A DNA stretch of 53,794 nucleotides from JAVVEH01 sp032251435 (GCA_032251435.1 JAVVEH010000028.1:1-53794); one strand, 5' to 3'. Numbered from the stretch's first letter, positions 8,239 to 18,172 are shown. Numbers and translations: made by a program. Notes: generated by a model from the letters alone, not told the origin.

Positions 8239-10800
8239 ATGCCCGCGTTCACTCTTTACACTGTCGCTCCCAAGATCCCCGAAAAACTCGCGTTTTTGGA
8301 AACCCTGTCGAATAACATGTGGTACAGTTGGAACCATGACGCGTTTGACTTGTTCCGCCGTCTGGACGCTGTCAAATGGAAAGCCAGCCGGGCGAATCCC
8401 AAACGCCTGCTTTACGAACTGCCGCAACTCCGCCTGGAAGAGGCCGCGGCGGATGACAGTTTTCTCGAGCACTTGAGCAAGGTGAAGGCCGAGTTTGAGA
8501 AAAACGTCAGCAGCCATTTAAAGGTTGTTCCTCCCCTGTCACCGGAACGGCACGTCGCCTACTTTTCCCTGGAATACGGCATCCATGAGAGCATCCGCCT
8601 CTATTCCGGCGGCTTGGGCGTGCTGGCCGGGGATCACTTGAAATCCGCTTCGGACATGAAATTGCCGTTGGTGGGAATCGGTCTGCTATATCGGCAGGGG
8701 TATTTTCGGCAAACGCTGGACCAGCACGGCTGGCAACATGAACTTTATCCGGAAAATGAAATTCCGGCCATGCCCATCACCCGGGCGCTGGACAAAGCCG
8801 GTCACCCAGTCACGATCCGCCTGCGCCTTTTAGATCAGGATCTGACCATTATCGTCTGGCAGCTCATGGTGGGAACCGTCCCGCTGCTGCTGCTGGACAC
8901 CGAAGTGCCGGAAAATCCCCCGGCGTTGCGGGAAATCACCTGGCGCCTGTATGGCGGTGAAAAACAACTCCGCCTGCACCAGGAGCTCGCGTTAGGCATC
9001 GGGGGTTACCGGGCCCTCATCGCCATGGGCTATGAACCACGCGTCTGCCATATGAATGAGGGACACGCCGCTTTCTTGAGTTTAGCCCGGGTCACGCACC
9101 TGATGGAAACCAAAGGGCTGGATATGGATTCAGCCATTGAAATCGTCTGGCGGTCGAATGTGTTCACCACCCATACCCCTGTTCCCGCCGGCAATGAGGT
9201 CTTTGACCTCAGCCTGTTGCGGCCTTACCTTGAAACCCTGGCGCCGGAATTGAAAATGGATGTCAACCGCATCATCGGCTGGGGACAGCCGCCGGTCGAC
9301 AACAAAACACCCCACGAAATGTCGATGACGGTGCTGGGCTTGCGCATGGCGCACTACAGCAACGGGGTCAGCAAACTGCACGGCGAAGTCGCCCGCGGTA
9401 TGTGGAAGCATCTCTGGCCCGGTCGGCCGGAGGATGAAATCCCGATCGAGCATATCACCAACGGGGTGCATGTCCCGACCTGGGTGGCCACACCCAAACG
9501 GCAGCTTTTTGCCCGCTACCTGGGCTCATCGTGGAACACGATCGATAATCAAAAAGAGCTGGAAGAACTCATTGACCACATTCCTGACGAGGCGTTGTGG
9601 CGGGCGCATGAAATGTCCCGCTCCGTCGTCATCCGCCTGGCCCGCCAGAAAATGGCTTGGCAATTGACCATGCAAAGCGCCACCAGTCAGGAAATTCTCC
9701 ATGCCAAGACATTCCTTGACCGGGACGCTTTGACCATTGGCTTCGCCCGGCGTTTCGCGACCTACAAACGCGCTTCCCTGCTGCTGTCAGATCCCCACCG
9801 GTTAAAGACGTTGTTAACCGACCCGGACCGGCCGGTCCAATTCCTCTTCGCCGGCAAGGCTCATCCCGCCGATGATGAGGGCAAGAAACTTATTCAGGAA
9901 TTGGTCGCTTTCGCGAAACGCGAGGGGTTGCAACACCGTTTACTCTTCCTGAGCAACTACAATATCCGTGTCGCCCGGGCGATGGTCCAGGGGGTGGATT
10001 TGTGGTTGAACACGCCGCGGCGCCCGCAGGAAGCCAGCGGCACCAGCGGCATGAAAGCGGCGGTCAACGGCGTGCTTAACTGCAGCATTATGGACGGCTG
10101 GTGGGTCGAGGGATATGAGAGCAATCACCAATCCGGCTGGGCCATTCCATCACGGGAAGATATTCACGATGACGAGACCCGGGACACAATGGAAGCGCAA
10201 GCCTTGTACAACCTGCTGGAAAATGAGATTGTGCCGACCTTTTATGACCGGCCTGGAGGAGATTTGCCCCTGAAGTGGATTGAGCGGATGAAAGAATCCA
10301 TCAAAATGTCTTTGCGCCGGTTCGCCAGTGACCGGATGGTCGGAGAATACCATGAGAGGTTTTACCTCAAAGCGTCTGACGCGTACGAAAAATTGACCGC
10401 GGATGACGCCAAGCTGGCCCGCGAGTTGGGACCGGCTAAAATCCGCAACCGCGCGTTGCACAAATCCGTTCATGTGGATTACCCCCAGATTGAAGGCGGA
10501 TTAACGCACATGCATGTCGGGCACACGTTTAAAGTGACCACGCGTATCGCCCTTGGCGAATTGACCCCGGAAGAAGTGGATGTGGAGGTTTACTATGGCC
10601 CCGTGGACGCGCAGAACGTGATTATTCAAAGCAACCGCCAGCCCATGGAAATCGTTGAGGATTTAGGCGGCGGGAATTATGTGTACAAAGCCGAGATCAT
10701 TTCCCGGCAGACGGGACGGTTTGGCTTGAGCGCCCGGGTGACACCCGCGGGAAAGACCTGGAGCAACCGGATCCCCGGCATCATCACCTGGGCGAGTTAA
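8239..10800 (+). CDS. glgP: Alpha-glucan (glycogen) phosphorylase, GT35
   Basis: Releases glucose-1-phosphate from alpha-1,4-glucans using pyridoxal phosphate. The 853-residue protein starts with a DUF3417-type N-terminal segment (N-M-W-Y-S-W-N ... L-F-R-R-L-D), typical of the Thermotoga/actinobacterial short phosphorylases rather than E. coli GlgP. The PLP-binding motif G-T-S-G-M-K-A-A lies near the C-terminal third, with the Schiff-base lysine at about residue 606. A beta-rich C-terminal extension (about 745-853) is also usual in this subfamily. Followed after 18 bp by glgA, so glgP-glgA-glgB are probably co-transcribed, pairing breakdown with synthesis. Confidence 0.95.
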   Translation: MPAFTLYTVAPKIPEKLAFLETLSNNMWYSWNHDAFDLFRRLDAVKWKASRANPKRLLYELPQLRLEEAAADDSFLEHLSKVKAEFEKNVSSHLKVVPPLSPERHVAYFSLEYGIHESIRLYSGGLGVLAGDHLKSASDMKLPLVGIGLLYRQGYFRQTLDQHGWQHELYPENEIPAMPITRALDKAGHPVTIRLRLLDQDLTIIVWQLMVGTVPLLLLDTEVPENPPALREITWRLYGGEKQLRLHQELALGIGGYRALIAMGYEPRVCHMNEGHAAFLSLARVTHLMETKGLDMDSAIEIVWRSNVFTTHTPVPAGNEVFDLSLLRPYLETLAPELKMDVNRIIGWGQPPVDNKTPHEMSMTVLGLRMAHYSNGVSKLHGEVARGMWKHLWPGRPEDEIPIEHITNGVHVPTWVATPKRQLFARYLGSSWNTIDNQKELEELIDHIPDEALWRAHEMSRSVVIRLARQKMAWQLTMQSATSQEILHAKTFLDRDALTIGFARRFATYKRASLLLSDPHRLKTLLTDPDRPVQFLFAGKAHPADDEGKKLIQELVAFAKREGLQHRLLFLSNYNIRVARAMVQGVDLWLNTPRRPQEASGTSGMKAAVNGVLNCSIMDGWWVEGYESNHQSGWAIPSREDIHDDETRDTMEAQALYNLLENEIVPTFYDRPGGDLPLKWIERMKESIKMSLRRFASDRMVGEYHERFYLKASDAYEKLTADDAKLARELGPAKIRNRALHKSVHVDYPQIEGGLTHMHVGHTFKVTTRIALGELTPEEVDVEVYYGPVDAQNVIIQSNRQPMEIVEDLGGGNYVYKAEIISRQTGRFGLSARVTPAGKTWSNRIPGIITWAS

Positions 10801-10818
10801 CCAGAAGAGGAAGGACGC

Positions 10819-12351
10819 ATGGCGCGAGGACAACGAAAACGAAAAACCAGGAATCCGCGGATTCTCATCGTCACCCCGGAGATCACCTATCTGCCGGAGG
10901 GCATGGGAAACATGGCCAACAAACTCAGCGCCAAGGCCGGCGGGTTGGCGGATGTCTCCGCCTCGTTGGTCAGCGCCTTGGAGCAACAAGGCGCCGATGT
11001 CCATGTCGCCCTGCCGAATTACCGGCGGCTCTTTCAAGTGGATGTCAACCAACTGATCAGCAAGGAATTGCGAAAATATTTGAACCAGTTGTCGGATAAA
11101 CGGATCCACTTGGCCGAAGACCGGGTGTTTTATTACCGGGACACGGTCTACAGTAATTATTGGCAAGACAGTTTTAAAGTGTCTCTGGCCTTTCAGCGGG
11201 AAGTGATCAACAACATTATCCCGGTTGTGAATCCCGATTTAATTCACTGCAATGACTGGATGACTGGCCTGATTCCGGCCATGGCCCGCCGACTCAACAT
11301 CCCCTGTCTGTTCACTGTGCACAATATCCACACCCAGGAAATGAGTATGGAGCACATCGAAAACACGGGCATCGACGCGGCGGAGTTTTGGAAATACCTC
11401 TATTTCAAACGCCCTCCGGCCAATTATGAGGAAAGCCGGTCCACCAATCAAGTGGATTTGCTCTGCAGCGGAATTTTCGCCGCCCATTACATCAACACGG
11501 TCAGCCCGACCTTTCTGCGTGAAATTGTCGATGGGCGCCACCATTTTATTCCCGCTCACATTCGAACTGAATTTAAACACAAATATGACGCGGGCTGCGC
11601 GGTGGGCATTCTCAACGCCCCCGATCCCGAGGAGTCACCCGCCACGGACGAAGCGCTGGTGAGAAATTACACGGCGGAAACTCACGCGACCGGCAAACGG
11701 GCGAATAAAATCGCCTTCCAGAAGAGAATCGGTCTGACTGTGAATCCCGACGCCCCCTTGTTTTTCTGGCCGTCCCGCTTGGATCCGGTCCAAAAGGGGC
11801 CTGAGCTGGTCACCAGCATTTTGTATGACATGATTCACACCTACTGGGACGATCACTTACAAGTCGCCGTCGTCGCCAACGGCAGCCATCAACGGGCCTT
11901 TCACGATGTAGTCCACTTTCATGGCTTCAAAGACCGGGTCGCGGTCGTTGATTTTGATGATTCACTCTCCCATTTGGGGTATTCCGCGGCGGATTTCATG
12001 CTGATGCCGTCCCGGTTTGAACCATGCGGCCTCCCGCAGATGATCAGTCCCAAATACGGCGCCTTGCCCATCGTGCATGACACCGGCGGGCTCCACGACA
12101 CCGTTAAGCATATGGACATCGCGAACCGCGCCGGCAACGGGTTTGTCTTCATCACCTATGACACCAACGGCCTGCGCTGGGCGGTGGATGAGGCCATGCG
12201 CTTTTTCAGAGAATCCCCGGAACTCAAGGCGCGGGAAATTTCCCGGATCATGCGTGAGGCCGAGCGTGAGTTTAATCACGCGGTCACCGCCCAACAATAC
12301 ATTGACATGTACGAAATGATGCTTGACCGCCCTCTGGTCGTCGACCACTGA
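10819..12351 (+). CDS. glgA: Glycogen/starch synthase, GT5
   Basis: Transfers glucose from a nucleotide sugar (ADP-glucose in most bacteria) to the growing glucan. 510 residues with two Rossmann lobes. The N-terminal nucleotide-sugar motif reads K-A-G-G-L-A-D-V with Lys39; classical enzymes have K-T/V-G-G-L. H-N-I-H-T-Q and C-N-D-W-M-T-G-L follow in the N-lobe. The C-lobe carries P-S-R-F-E-P-C-G-L-P-Q, the GT-B acid/glycine-rich signature. The GAGGAAGGA ribosome-binding site just before the ATG is strong. Middle gene of glgP-glgA-glgB. No glgC (ADP-glucose pyrophosphorylase) was found in the window. Confidence 0.95.
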   Translation: MARGQRKRKTRNPRILIVTPEITYLPEGMGNMANKLSAKAGGLADVSASLVSALEQQGADVHVALPNYRRLFQVDVNQLISKELRKYLNQLSDKRIHLAEDRVFYYRDTVYSNYWQDSFKVSLAFQREVINNIIPVVNPDLIHCNDWMTGLIPAMARRLNIPCLFTVHNIHTQEMSMEHIENTGIDAAEFWKYLYFKRPPANYEESRSTNQVDLLCSGIFAAHYINTVSPTFLREIVDGRHHFIPAHIRTEFKHKYDAGCAVGILNAPDPEESPATDEALVRNYTAETHATGKRANKIAFQKRIGLTVNPDAPLFFWPSRLDPVQKGPELVTSILYDMIHTYWDDHLQVAVVANGSHQRAFHDVVHFHGFKDRVAVVDFDDSLSHLGYSAADFMLMPSRFEPCGLPQMISPKYGALPIVHDTGGLHDTVKHMDIANRAGNGFVFITYDTNGLRWAVDEAMRFFRESPELKAREISRIMREAEREFNHAVTAQQYIDMYEMMLDRPLVVDH

Positions 12352-12377
12352 GCAACTTAAGAAAGAATCACCGCCTG

Positions 12378-14393
12378 GTGCGCTGTTTGACTGATCACAT
12401 CCCCAACCGTGTCCAGCCGCTTGCCGATGACGGCTGGCTCGCGCCTTTCTCCGAAAAACTCGCCGCCCGCGCGGACCGGGCCGTAAGGACGGAACACCGC
12501 CTCACGGAAGGGCGGAAAAAGCTGGCGGATTTCGCCAGTGGACACGAGTACTTCGGTTTACACGCCGCGGACAAAACGCGTTGGGTCTTCCGTGAATGGG
12601 CACCCAATGCCACAGGTGTCACCATCATCGGCGACTTTTGTGATTGGGATACCGGCCGGGGAATCAATTGCCACGCCTTGGGTAACGGTGTCTGGGAGGC
12701 GTTTATTCCCAAAGCGACACTTCCGCATGGCGCCCTCTTCAAATTACGCGTTTTTTGGCCCGGCGGTGAAGGCGACCGTTTGCCGACCTACGCCCGGCGG
12801 GTCGTGCAAGACCCGTCAACGCATATTTTCACCGCCCAAGTATGGCGGCCGGAGACACCCCATGCGTGGGAGCATCCGATCCCCCCGCCGCCGGCGGCGC
12901 CGCTGATCTATGAGGCCCACGTCGGCATGGCGCGGGAAGAGGAGCGGGTGGGCGCGTTCAACGAATTCGCCCGGGACATGTTGCCCCGGATCGCCGAAGC
13001 CGGCTATAACACGGTCCAGTTAATGGCGGTCATGGAGCATCCTTATTACGGGTCTTTCGGCTATCATGTGTCAAATTTTTTCGCCCCGTCCTCACGCTTT
13101 GGCACGCCCGAAGACCTGAAGAATCTTGTGGACAACGCCCACCGGCTCGGGCTGCGGGTGATCATTGATCTGATCCACTCGCACGCTGTCCGTAACGACA
13201 TAGAAGGCCTCGCCCGGTTCGACGGCACGACCTGTCAATTTTTCCACGCCGGTCCCAGGGGCTATCATGAGGCGTGGGACTCATGTTGCTTTGATTACTC
13301 CAAACCGGAAGTCCTGCACTTTCTGCTCTCCAATTGCCGGTATTGGCTCGATGAATTCCATGTCGACGGATTCCGCTTCGATGGCATCACCAGCATGATT
13401 TATCTCAATCACGGACTGGGAGAGGCGTTTGTCGATTACAGGCAATACTTTGATGACAATGTTGACGAAAGCGCCCTCACCTACCTGGCGCTGGCCAACA
13501 AGGTCATCCACACCGTGCGGCCGGACGCGGTGACCATCGCCGAGGATGTCAGCGGCATGCCCGGATTAGGCGCGCCGTCGGAGACCGGCGGCTGCGGCTT
13601 TGACTTCCGCCTGGCGATGGGAGTCACGGATTATTGGTTCAAACTGCTCGACACGCGGGACGAGGACTGGTCCATGCGCGGACTCTGGCACGAACTCACC
13701 AATCGCCGGGCCGATGAAAAAACGATTTCCTATGTGGAATGCCATGATCAAGCCATCGTCGGTGGAAAAACCATGCTGTTCACCCTGCTCGACCATGAGA
13801 TGTACACCGCGATGCATACCACCAGCCAAAGTTTAACCTTGGAACGCGGCATCGCTTTGCACAAGTTAGCCCGCCTAATCACATGGGCTACAGCCGGTTG
13901 GGGATACCTGAATTTCATGGGCAATGAATTTGGCCACCCGGAGTGGATTGACTTCCCCCGGGAGGGAAATAACTGGTCATATCATTACGCCCGCCGCCAA
14001 TGGTCCTTGGCCGACCGGAAAGATCTCCGCTATCAGCACCTGAACGCGTTTGACCGGGCAATGCTGACCTTGGCCAATACAGAGCATCCTCTGGAAAAAG
14101 CCCGGCCGGTCAGCATTGACATCAATGACGCGGAAAAGGTGCTTGTTTTTGAACGCGGCGGGCTGTTCTTTCTCTTCAACTTCCACCCGGAAACCTCGTA
14201 CCCGTCACGGGAAGTCCTGGCGCTTCCGGGAAGCTATAAGCTGGCGCTGAACAGTGACGCGCCTGTTTTCGGCGGCCATGACCGGGTGGCCCCTGACCAG
14301 ATCTTCACCACCACCCGCGCCGACGGTCGGGACACGATCCGCGTGTATCTGCCCAGTCGCACGGCTCTGGTGCTTAAACGGATGAACCAGTGA
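12378..14393 (+). CDS. glgB: 1,4-alpha-glucan branching enzyme (GH13_8, plant/animal-like)
   Basis: Introduces alpha-1,6 branches into glycogen. 671 residues: an N-terminal CBM48 (F-R-E-W-A-P-N-A ... I-G-D-F-C-D-W), a GH13 barrel, and a C-terminal all-beta domain. The catalytic nucleophile is Asp335 in D-G-F-R-F-D-G-I-T-S-M, the acid is Glu389 in I-A-E-D-V-S, and the third acidic residue is Asp457 in E-C-H-D-Q. The W-L-D-E-F-H-V-D-G-F-R-F-D signature and short N-terminus match the eukaryotic-type GH13_8 subfamily, not the E. coli GH13_9 type. The start appears to be GTG at 12378 with AAGAAAGA upstream; TTG at 12387 is an alternative. Confidence 0.94.
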   Translation: MRCLTDHIPNRVQPLADDGWLAPFSEKLAARADRAVRTEHRLTEGRKKLADFASGHEYFGLHAADKTRWVFREWAPNATGVTIIGDFCDWDTGRGINCHALGNGVWEAFIPKATLPHGALFKLRVFWPGGEGDRLPTYARRVVQDPSTHIFTAQVWRPETPHAWEHPIPPPPAAPLIYEAHVGMAREEERVGAFNEFARDMLPRIAEAGYNTVQLMAVMEHPYYGSFGYHVSNFFAPSSRFGTPEDLKNLVDNAHRLGLRVIIDLIHSHAVRNDIEGLARFDGTTCQFFHAGPRGYHEAWDSCCFDYSKPEVLHFLLSNCRYWLDEFHVDGFRFDGITSMIYLNHGLGEAFVDYRQYFDDNVDESALTYLALANKVIHTVRPDAVTIAEDVSGMPGLGAPSETGGCGFDFRLAMGVTDYWFKLLDTRDEDWSMRGLWHELTNRRADEKTISYVECHDQAIVGGKTMLFTLLDHEMYTAMHTTSQSLTLERGIALHKLARLITWATAGWGYLNFMGNEFGHPEWIDFPREGNNWSYHYARRQWSLADRKDLRYQHLNAFDRAMLTLANTEHPLEKARPVSIDINDAEKVLVFERGGLFFLFNFHPETSYPSREVLALPGSYKLALNSDAPVFGGHDRVAPDQIFTTTRADGRDTIRVYLPSRTALVLKRMNQ

Positions 14394-14407
14394 CCAGTGA
14401 CCAGTGA
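14386..14407 (+). repeat. 7-bp direct repeat at the glgB/mtnA junction
   Basis: Three consecutive copies of ACCAGTG span the glgB stop codon (CAG TGA, ending 14393) and the GTG start of mtnA at 14404. The duplication sets the spacing between the two genes and leaves no recognisable Shine-Dalgarno sequence ahead of mtnA, so mtnA may be translated by coupling to glgB termination. Confidence 0.8.
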
Positions 14408-15534
14408 ATGTAAACGGTAAACAGTATCGAACCATTTGGCTGGATCCGGATCAACCGGATGTCGTCCGAATCATTGACCAACGGGCCCTCCCCCATGAAT
14501 TCACCATCATGGACCTGCGGACCGTGGAGGATGTCCGGCGCGCGATCGCCGACATGGCGGTCCGCGGAGCCGGCCTCATCGGAGCGACGGCCGCCTATGG
14601 CATGTATATCGCCGCGCTCACCGCGCCGGAAACCACGTTTGAGGCCAGTTTGCGAGCCAGCGCCGCGACCCTTATCGCCACCCGCCCCACCGCCGCCAAT
14701 CTGGCTTGGGCGGTCAACCGGCAACTCGCCGCCATGGAAACAGCCGCGGACCCCGCGGATAAAATCGCCATCGCCCGCCAAACCGCGGCCGCCGTCGCTG
14801 ATGAAGACACCGACTTCTGCCGCCGTATCGGCCTCCATGGGCACCCGCTCATTCAGGCGATCAGCGCGAAAAAAAATGGCGCGCCGGTCAACATTCTCAC
14901 CCACTGCAACGCGGGCTGGCTGGCGTTTGTGGACTACGGATCCGCCACCGCCCCGATGTACGCCGCGCGCGCCGCGGGCGTTCCCATTCACGTCTGGGTG
15001 GATGAAACCCGTCCCCGTAATCAGGGCGCGTCATTGACCGCCTGGGAACTGGGACAACACGGTATCTCGCATGAGTTAATCGTGGACAACGCCGGCGGAC
15101 ACCTCATGCAGCATGGTCTGGTGGACATGTGTATCGTCGGCGCCGACCGCGTCACCCGGCGGGGCGACGCGGCGAACAAAATCGGCACCTATCTCAAGGC
15201 GCTGGCCGCCCGCGATAACGGCATCCCCTTTTATATCGCCCTGCCCTCGTCGACATTTGACTTCGCCATGCGTGACGGCATCGTCGAAATTCCCGTGGAA
15301 GAACGGGATCCCGAAGAAGTCCGGACAATGACCGGCCGGGACACCCGGACGGGACAGCCGGCCACGATCCGCATTTGCCCGGACACCACCCCCGCCCGTA
15401 ACGTCGGTTTTGATGTGACTCCCGCCCGGCTGATCACTGCGCTTATCACTGAGCGCGGCGTTTGCGCCGCCGATGAGGTGTCGATCCTGTCCCTGTATCC
15501 CGAAGCGGCCCGGATAACGGCCGATCACCCATAA
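14404..15534 (+). CDS. mtnA: S-methyl-5-thioribose-1-phosphate isomerase
   Basis: Converts methylthioribose-1-phosphate to methylthioribulose-1-phosphate in methionine salvage. 376 residues, eIF2B-like fold. The catalytic cysteine is in T-H-C-N-A-G (Cys168) and the catalytic aspartate in G-A-D-R-V (Asp248), matching Cys160 and Asp240 of the B. subtilis enzyme. R-G-A-G-L-I-G binds the substrate phosphate. It starts with GTG 10 bases after glgB and is followed 25 bases later by mtnP, which supplies its substrate. Being joined to the glycogen genes is unusual. Confidence 0.95.
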   Translation: MNVNGKQYRTIWLDPDQPDVVRIIDQRALPHEFTIMDLRTVEDVRRAIADMAVRGAGLIGATAAYGMYIAALTAPETTFEASLRASAATLIATRPTAANLAWAVNRQLAAMETAADPADKIAIARQTAAAVADEDTDFCRRIGLHGHPLIQAISAKKNGAPVNILTHCNAGWLAFVDYGSATAPMYAARAAGVPIHVWVDETRPRNQGASLTAWELGQHGISHELIVDNAGGHLMQHGLVDMCIVGADRVTRRGDAANKIGTYLKALAARDNGIPFYIALPSSTFDFAMRDGIVEIPVEERDPEEVRTMTGRDTRTGQPATIRICPDTTPARNVGFDVTPARLITALITERGVCAADEVSILSLYPEAARITADHP

Positions 15535-15559
15535 CACTGCCTGAGTGGAAGTGAACCCA

Positions 15560-16306
15560 ATGAAAAAAATCGGCATAATCGGCGGCAGCGGTCTCGATGA
15601 TCCCGCGATTCTTGAGTCTTCTTGTGATATTCATGTCAACACCCCTTACGGAGTCCCTTCCTGCCCGCTCAAATGCGGCACAATCAACGGCGTTGATGTC
15701 GTCCTTCTTGGACGCCACGGCCGGGAGCACACCCTCCCCCCGTCTCAAGTCAACTACCGCGCCAACATCCAGGCGCTGAAAACGGCGGGATGCACCCATA
15801 TCCTGGCCACCACCGCCGTCGGCTCGCTGCGGGAGGAAATCGGCCGGGGTGACTTGGTCATCCTGGATCAGTTTATCGATTTCACCAAACGCCGCGAAAG
15901 CACCTTTTTTGACACCTTTGAACCCCATACGCCTCAGCATACGCCCATGGCTGAGCCCTTCGACCGCGGACTCCGCGGTCTCCTCATCAACCATTGCGGC
16001 GCCCTGGGCATACGGTTCCATAAAACCGGCACCGTCGTCACCATTGAAGGCCCCCGGTTTTCCACCAAAGCTGAATCAACTATGTTCCGGCTTTGGGGGG
16101 CGGATGTCATCAACATGTCAATCGCCACCGAAGCCAGCCTCGCCAATGAGGCGGGCATCCCCTACGCCGCGGTGGCCATGAGCACCGACTATGACTGTTG
16201 GAAAGAGGATGAGGAGCCGGTCAGTTGGGAAACCGTTCTGGCGGTCTTCAAAGCCAACGCGGAAAAAGTCACCCGCCTGCTCATCGCGACAGTGCCGGCG
16301 ATATGA
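15560..16306 (+). CDS. mtnP: S-methyl-5'-thioadenosine phosphorylase
   Basis: Phosphorolyses methylthioadenosine to adenine and methylthioribose-1-phosphate, the substrate of MtnA encoded just upstream. 248 residues from ATG 15560, which follows GGAAGTG by a normal spacing; an upstream GTG at 15545 is less likely. Family motifs: I-G-I-I-G-G-S-G-L at the N-terminus (phosphate site), R-H-G-R-E-H, F-T-K-R-R-E-S-T-F-F-D, and M-S-T-D-Y-D-C-W, whose aspartates mark 6-aminopurine-specific MTAP rather than inosine/guanosine phosphorylases. It closes the glg-mtn gene string. Confidence 0.95.
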   Translation: MKKIGIIGGSGLDDPAILESSCDIHVNTPYGVPSCPLKCGTINGVDVVLLGRHGREHTLPPSQVNYRANIQALKTAGCTHILATTAVGSLREEIGRGDLVILDQFIDFTKRRESTFFDTFEPHTPQHTPMAEPFDRGLRGLLINHCGALGIRFHKTGTVVTIEGPRFSTKAESTMFRLWGADVINMSIATEASLANEAGIPYAAVAMSTDYDCWKEDEEPVSWETVLAVFKANAEKVTRLLIATVPAI

Positions 16307-16453
16307 CCCTCATCCCGGCAAGGAGTCACAACGATCATCCAGCCGACCGCGGAGTTTAGTATGTATAACAAAACCCCCGCCTGACAGTGTGTTTTATCTC
16401 TTCAGTATTTATCTTACCCACTTAAACCGCACACAAAAGCCCAACCGATTGCC

Positions 16454-18172
16454 ATGCCCTCCTCTTTTTCTCCACCATCCCGATTTAATCGCCTGCAGCC
16501 TTTTGTCATCGCGTTAACACCCTTCCTTTTTTTCCTCGCCCATGCCGCTTTGTTTGGCGATTGGTTGATTGATGACGCGGGAATTTCTTTTGCCTACGCC
16601 AGAAATTTTATCCATGGGCACGGTTTGGTCAGTCAACCCGGCGTGGCACCGGTGGAAGGGTTTTCCTGTCCCACGTGGACACTCCTTATTTCGCCATTTT
16701 TCATGGGCGATCCGCCGCATCCCGCATTGGTGATAAAAATATTTAGTTGCTTCTGGATTTTTCTCTGCTTTCTCACCGTTACAAAGACCTGTTTTTTACT
16801 TTTCCCGCAAAAATGGCTAGCGGGCTGGACGGCTTTTTCGGCCTTAACGATCCTGTCATTTAATACCAGTTTTGTCGTATGGACGATCTCCGGTCTGGAA
16901 AATCCCCTTTATGCGGCACTTTGCTCCTTGTATGTGTTTTTCTCTGTGGCCTACGCCACAGGACCGGAAAAAAAAGGGCGGATGAGCGCCCTGTCATGCG
17001 GTATTATCTGCGCTTTGATGGCTCTTACCCGGCCGGAGGGCATTCTTTTCGCTCTGGCGTTTCCAGTCATCGCGGGCATCTCCTTCCTCAGAAACTCCGG
17101 ACCATGGAAAATCATTGTGAAAAACACCTGTCTTTTTGGCGGATCCCTGATGTCCCCCCTGTTCATTTATATGCTTTTCCGATGGGTGTATTTTAAAGAT
17201 ATTATGCCCAATACGTTTTATGCTAAAGGCGGCCCGTCATTCGCCGCCGCTTTGCACCTGCTTTCTCCCCCGTGGCAGTCAATGCAAGCGACGTTCACAC
17301 TTTTTTCAGCCGCTTTTTCATGGATGGCCGGATTGATCATGATCTTTTTGACAGGAATGTGCTTCCACCTGCTCTTTTTCAGAACTAAATCCTCAAAAAC
17401 AATTTTGCTGATTCCTTTTGTTGGCGTTTCCTGGGCCGTTTTTTGCCTGTTGCCCCCGGACTGGATGGGAGAATTCCGTTTCGCGAACCTGTTCTATCTT
17501 CTCATGCCTTTACTGTTTTTCACCTGTGTCGCTGAGCTATTCTCTGACTCGTTTAACCAACGGTTTTGGCAGAAAGCCCTGCTCAGCGGCGTGACTCTCC
17601 TGGTCGCCATCCAGTCTTTAATGACTTATTCCCCCAGATCCGGTCGCTTTTCAACCCAGCCAACAGTCCCCTTCAAAGTCATCGCCCGGCGTTACGCGGT
17701 TAAATTCAATGATTACGCGGATCGTTTGAATACGGGGGCCACGACCTTTCTCTGCCCTGACCTGGGGGGAGCCCTCTATTTCTCACGACACCGGATTTAT
17801 GATCTTGGGGGATTGTGTGACAAAACCATAGCCCGGTGTTTTCGAAGACGGGACTACGCGGCGGTCGCGGACTACATTCTGGATGATCTACAGCCAATCT
17901 TTATTCACATGCACGAAGTCTGGTCGGTAAAATCAGGGCTGTTTTATGACGAAAGATTCCGGGAGCGTTATGCCGTATTAACCGAAACAAAATCAGAATG
18001 GGCCGCCAAATTCGGCTATGACGAGGTGTGCGACGGCGATTATGTGCTGAAGTCAGCCCTGGCGGAACCGATGCTTCAACGGGTTCTGGCCGGTGATTTT
18101 TCGGCAATCCCCATACGACAAACACTGGACGGCTGCAAACCCTTTCCCTATTCCCCGACTGCCGCCCCCTAA
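16454..18172 (+). CDS. GT-C-type polytopic membrane glycosyltransferase (putative)
   Basis: A 572-residue integral membrane protein with roughly ten hydrophobic segments in the first ~400 residues and a soluble C-terminal part. The first loop carries an acidic pair (Asp40-Asp41) followed by A-G-I-S-F-A-Y-A-R-N-F, the D-D/D-E catalytic-loop pattern of GT-C enzymes that use lipid-linked sugar donors (arabinofuranosyl- and mannosyl-transferase relatives). Donor and acceptor cannot be deduced. It stands alone between mtnP and the duplicated PEP-CTERM cassettes. More AT-rich coding than its neighbours suggests a separate history. Family identity is moderately sure; function is inference. Confidence 0.7.
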   Translation: MPSSFSPPSRFNRLQPFVIALTPFLFFLAHAALFGDWLIDDAGISFAYARNFIHGHGLVSQPGVAPVEGFSCPTWTLLISPFFMGDPPHPALVIKIFSCFWIFLCFLTVTKTCFLLFPQKWLAGWTAFSALTILSFNTSFVVWTISGLENPLYAALCSLYVFFSVAYATGPEKKGRMSALSCGIICALMALTRPEGILFALAFPVIAGISFLRNSGPWKIIVKNTCLFGGSLMSPLFIYMLFRWVYFKDIMPNTFYAKGGPSFAAALHLLSPPWQSMQATFTLFSAAFSWMAGLIMIFLTGMCFHLLFFRTKSSKTILLIPFVGVSWAVFCLLPPDWMGEFRFANLFYLLMPLLFFTCVAELFSDSFNQRFWQKALLSGVTLLVAIQSLMTYSPRSGRFSTQPTVPFKVIARRYAVKFNDYADRLNTGATTFLCPDLGGALYFSRHRIYDLGGLCDKTIARCFRRRDYAAVADYILDDLQPIFIHMHEVWSVKSGLFYDERFRERYAVLTETKSEWAAKFGYDEVCDGDYVLKSALAEPMLQRVLAGDFSAIPIRQTLDGCKPFPYSPTAAP

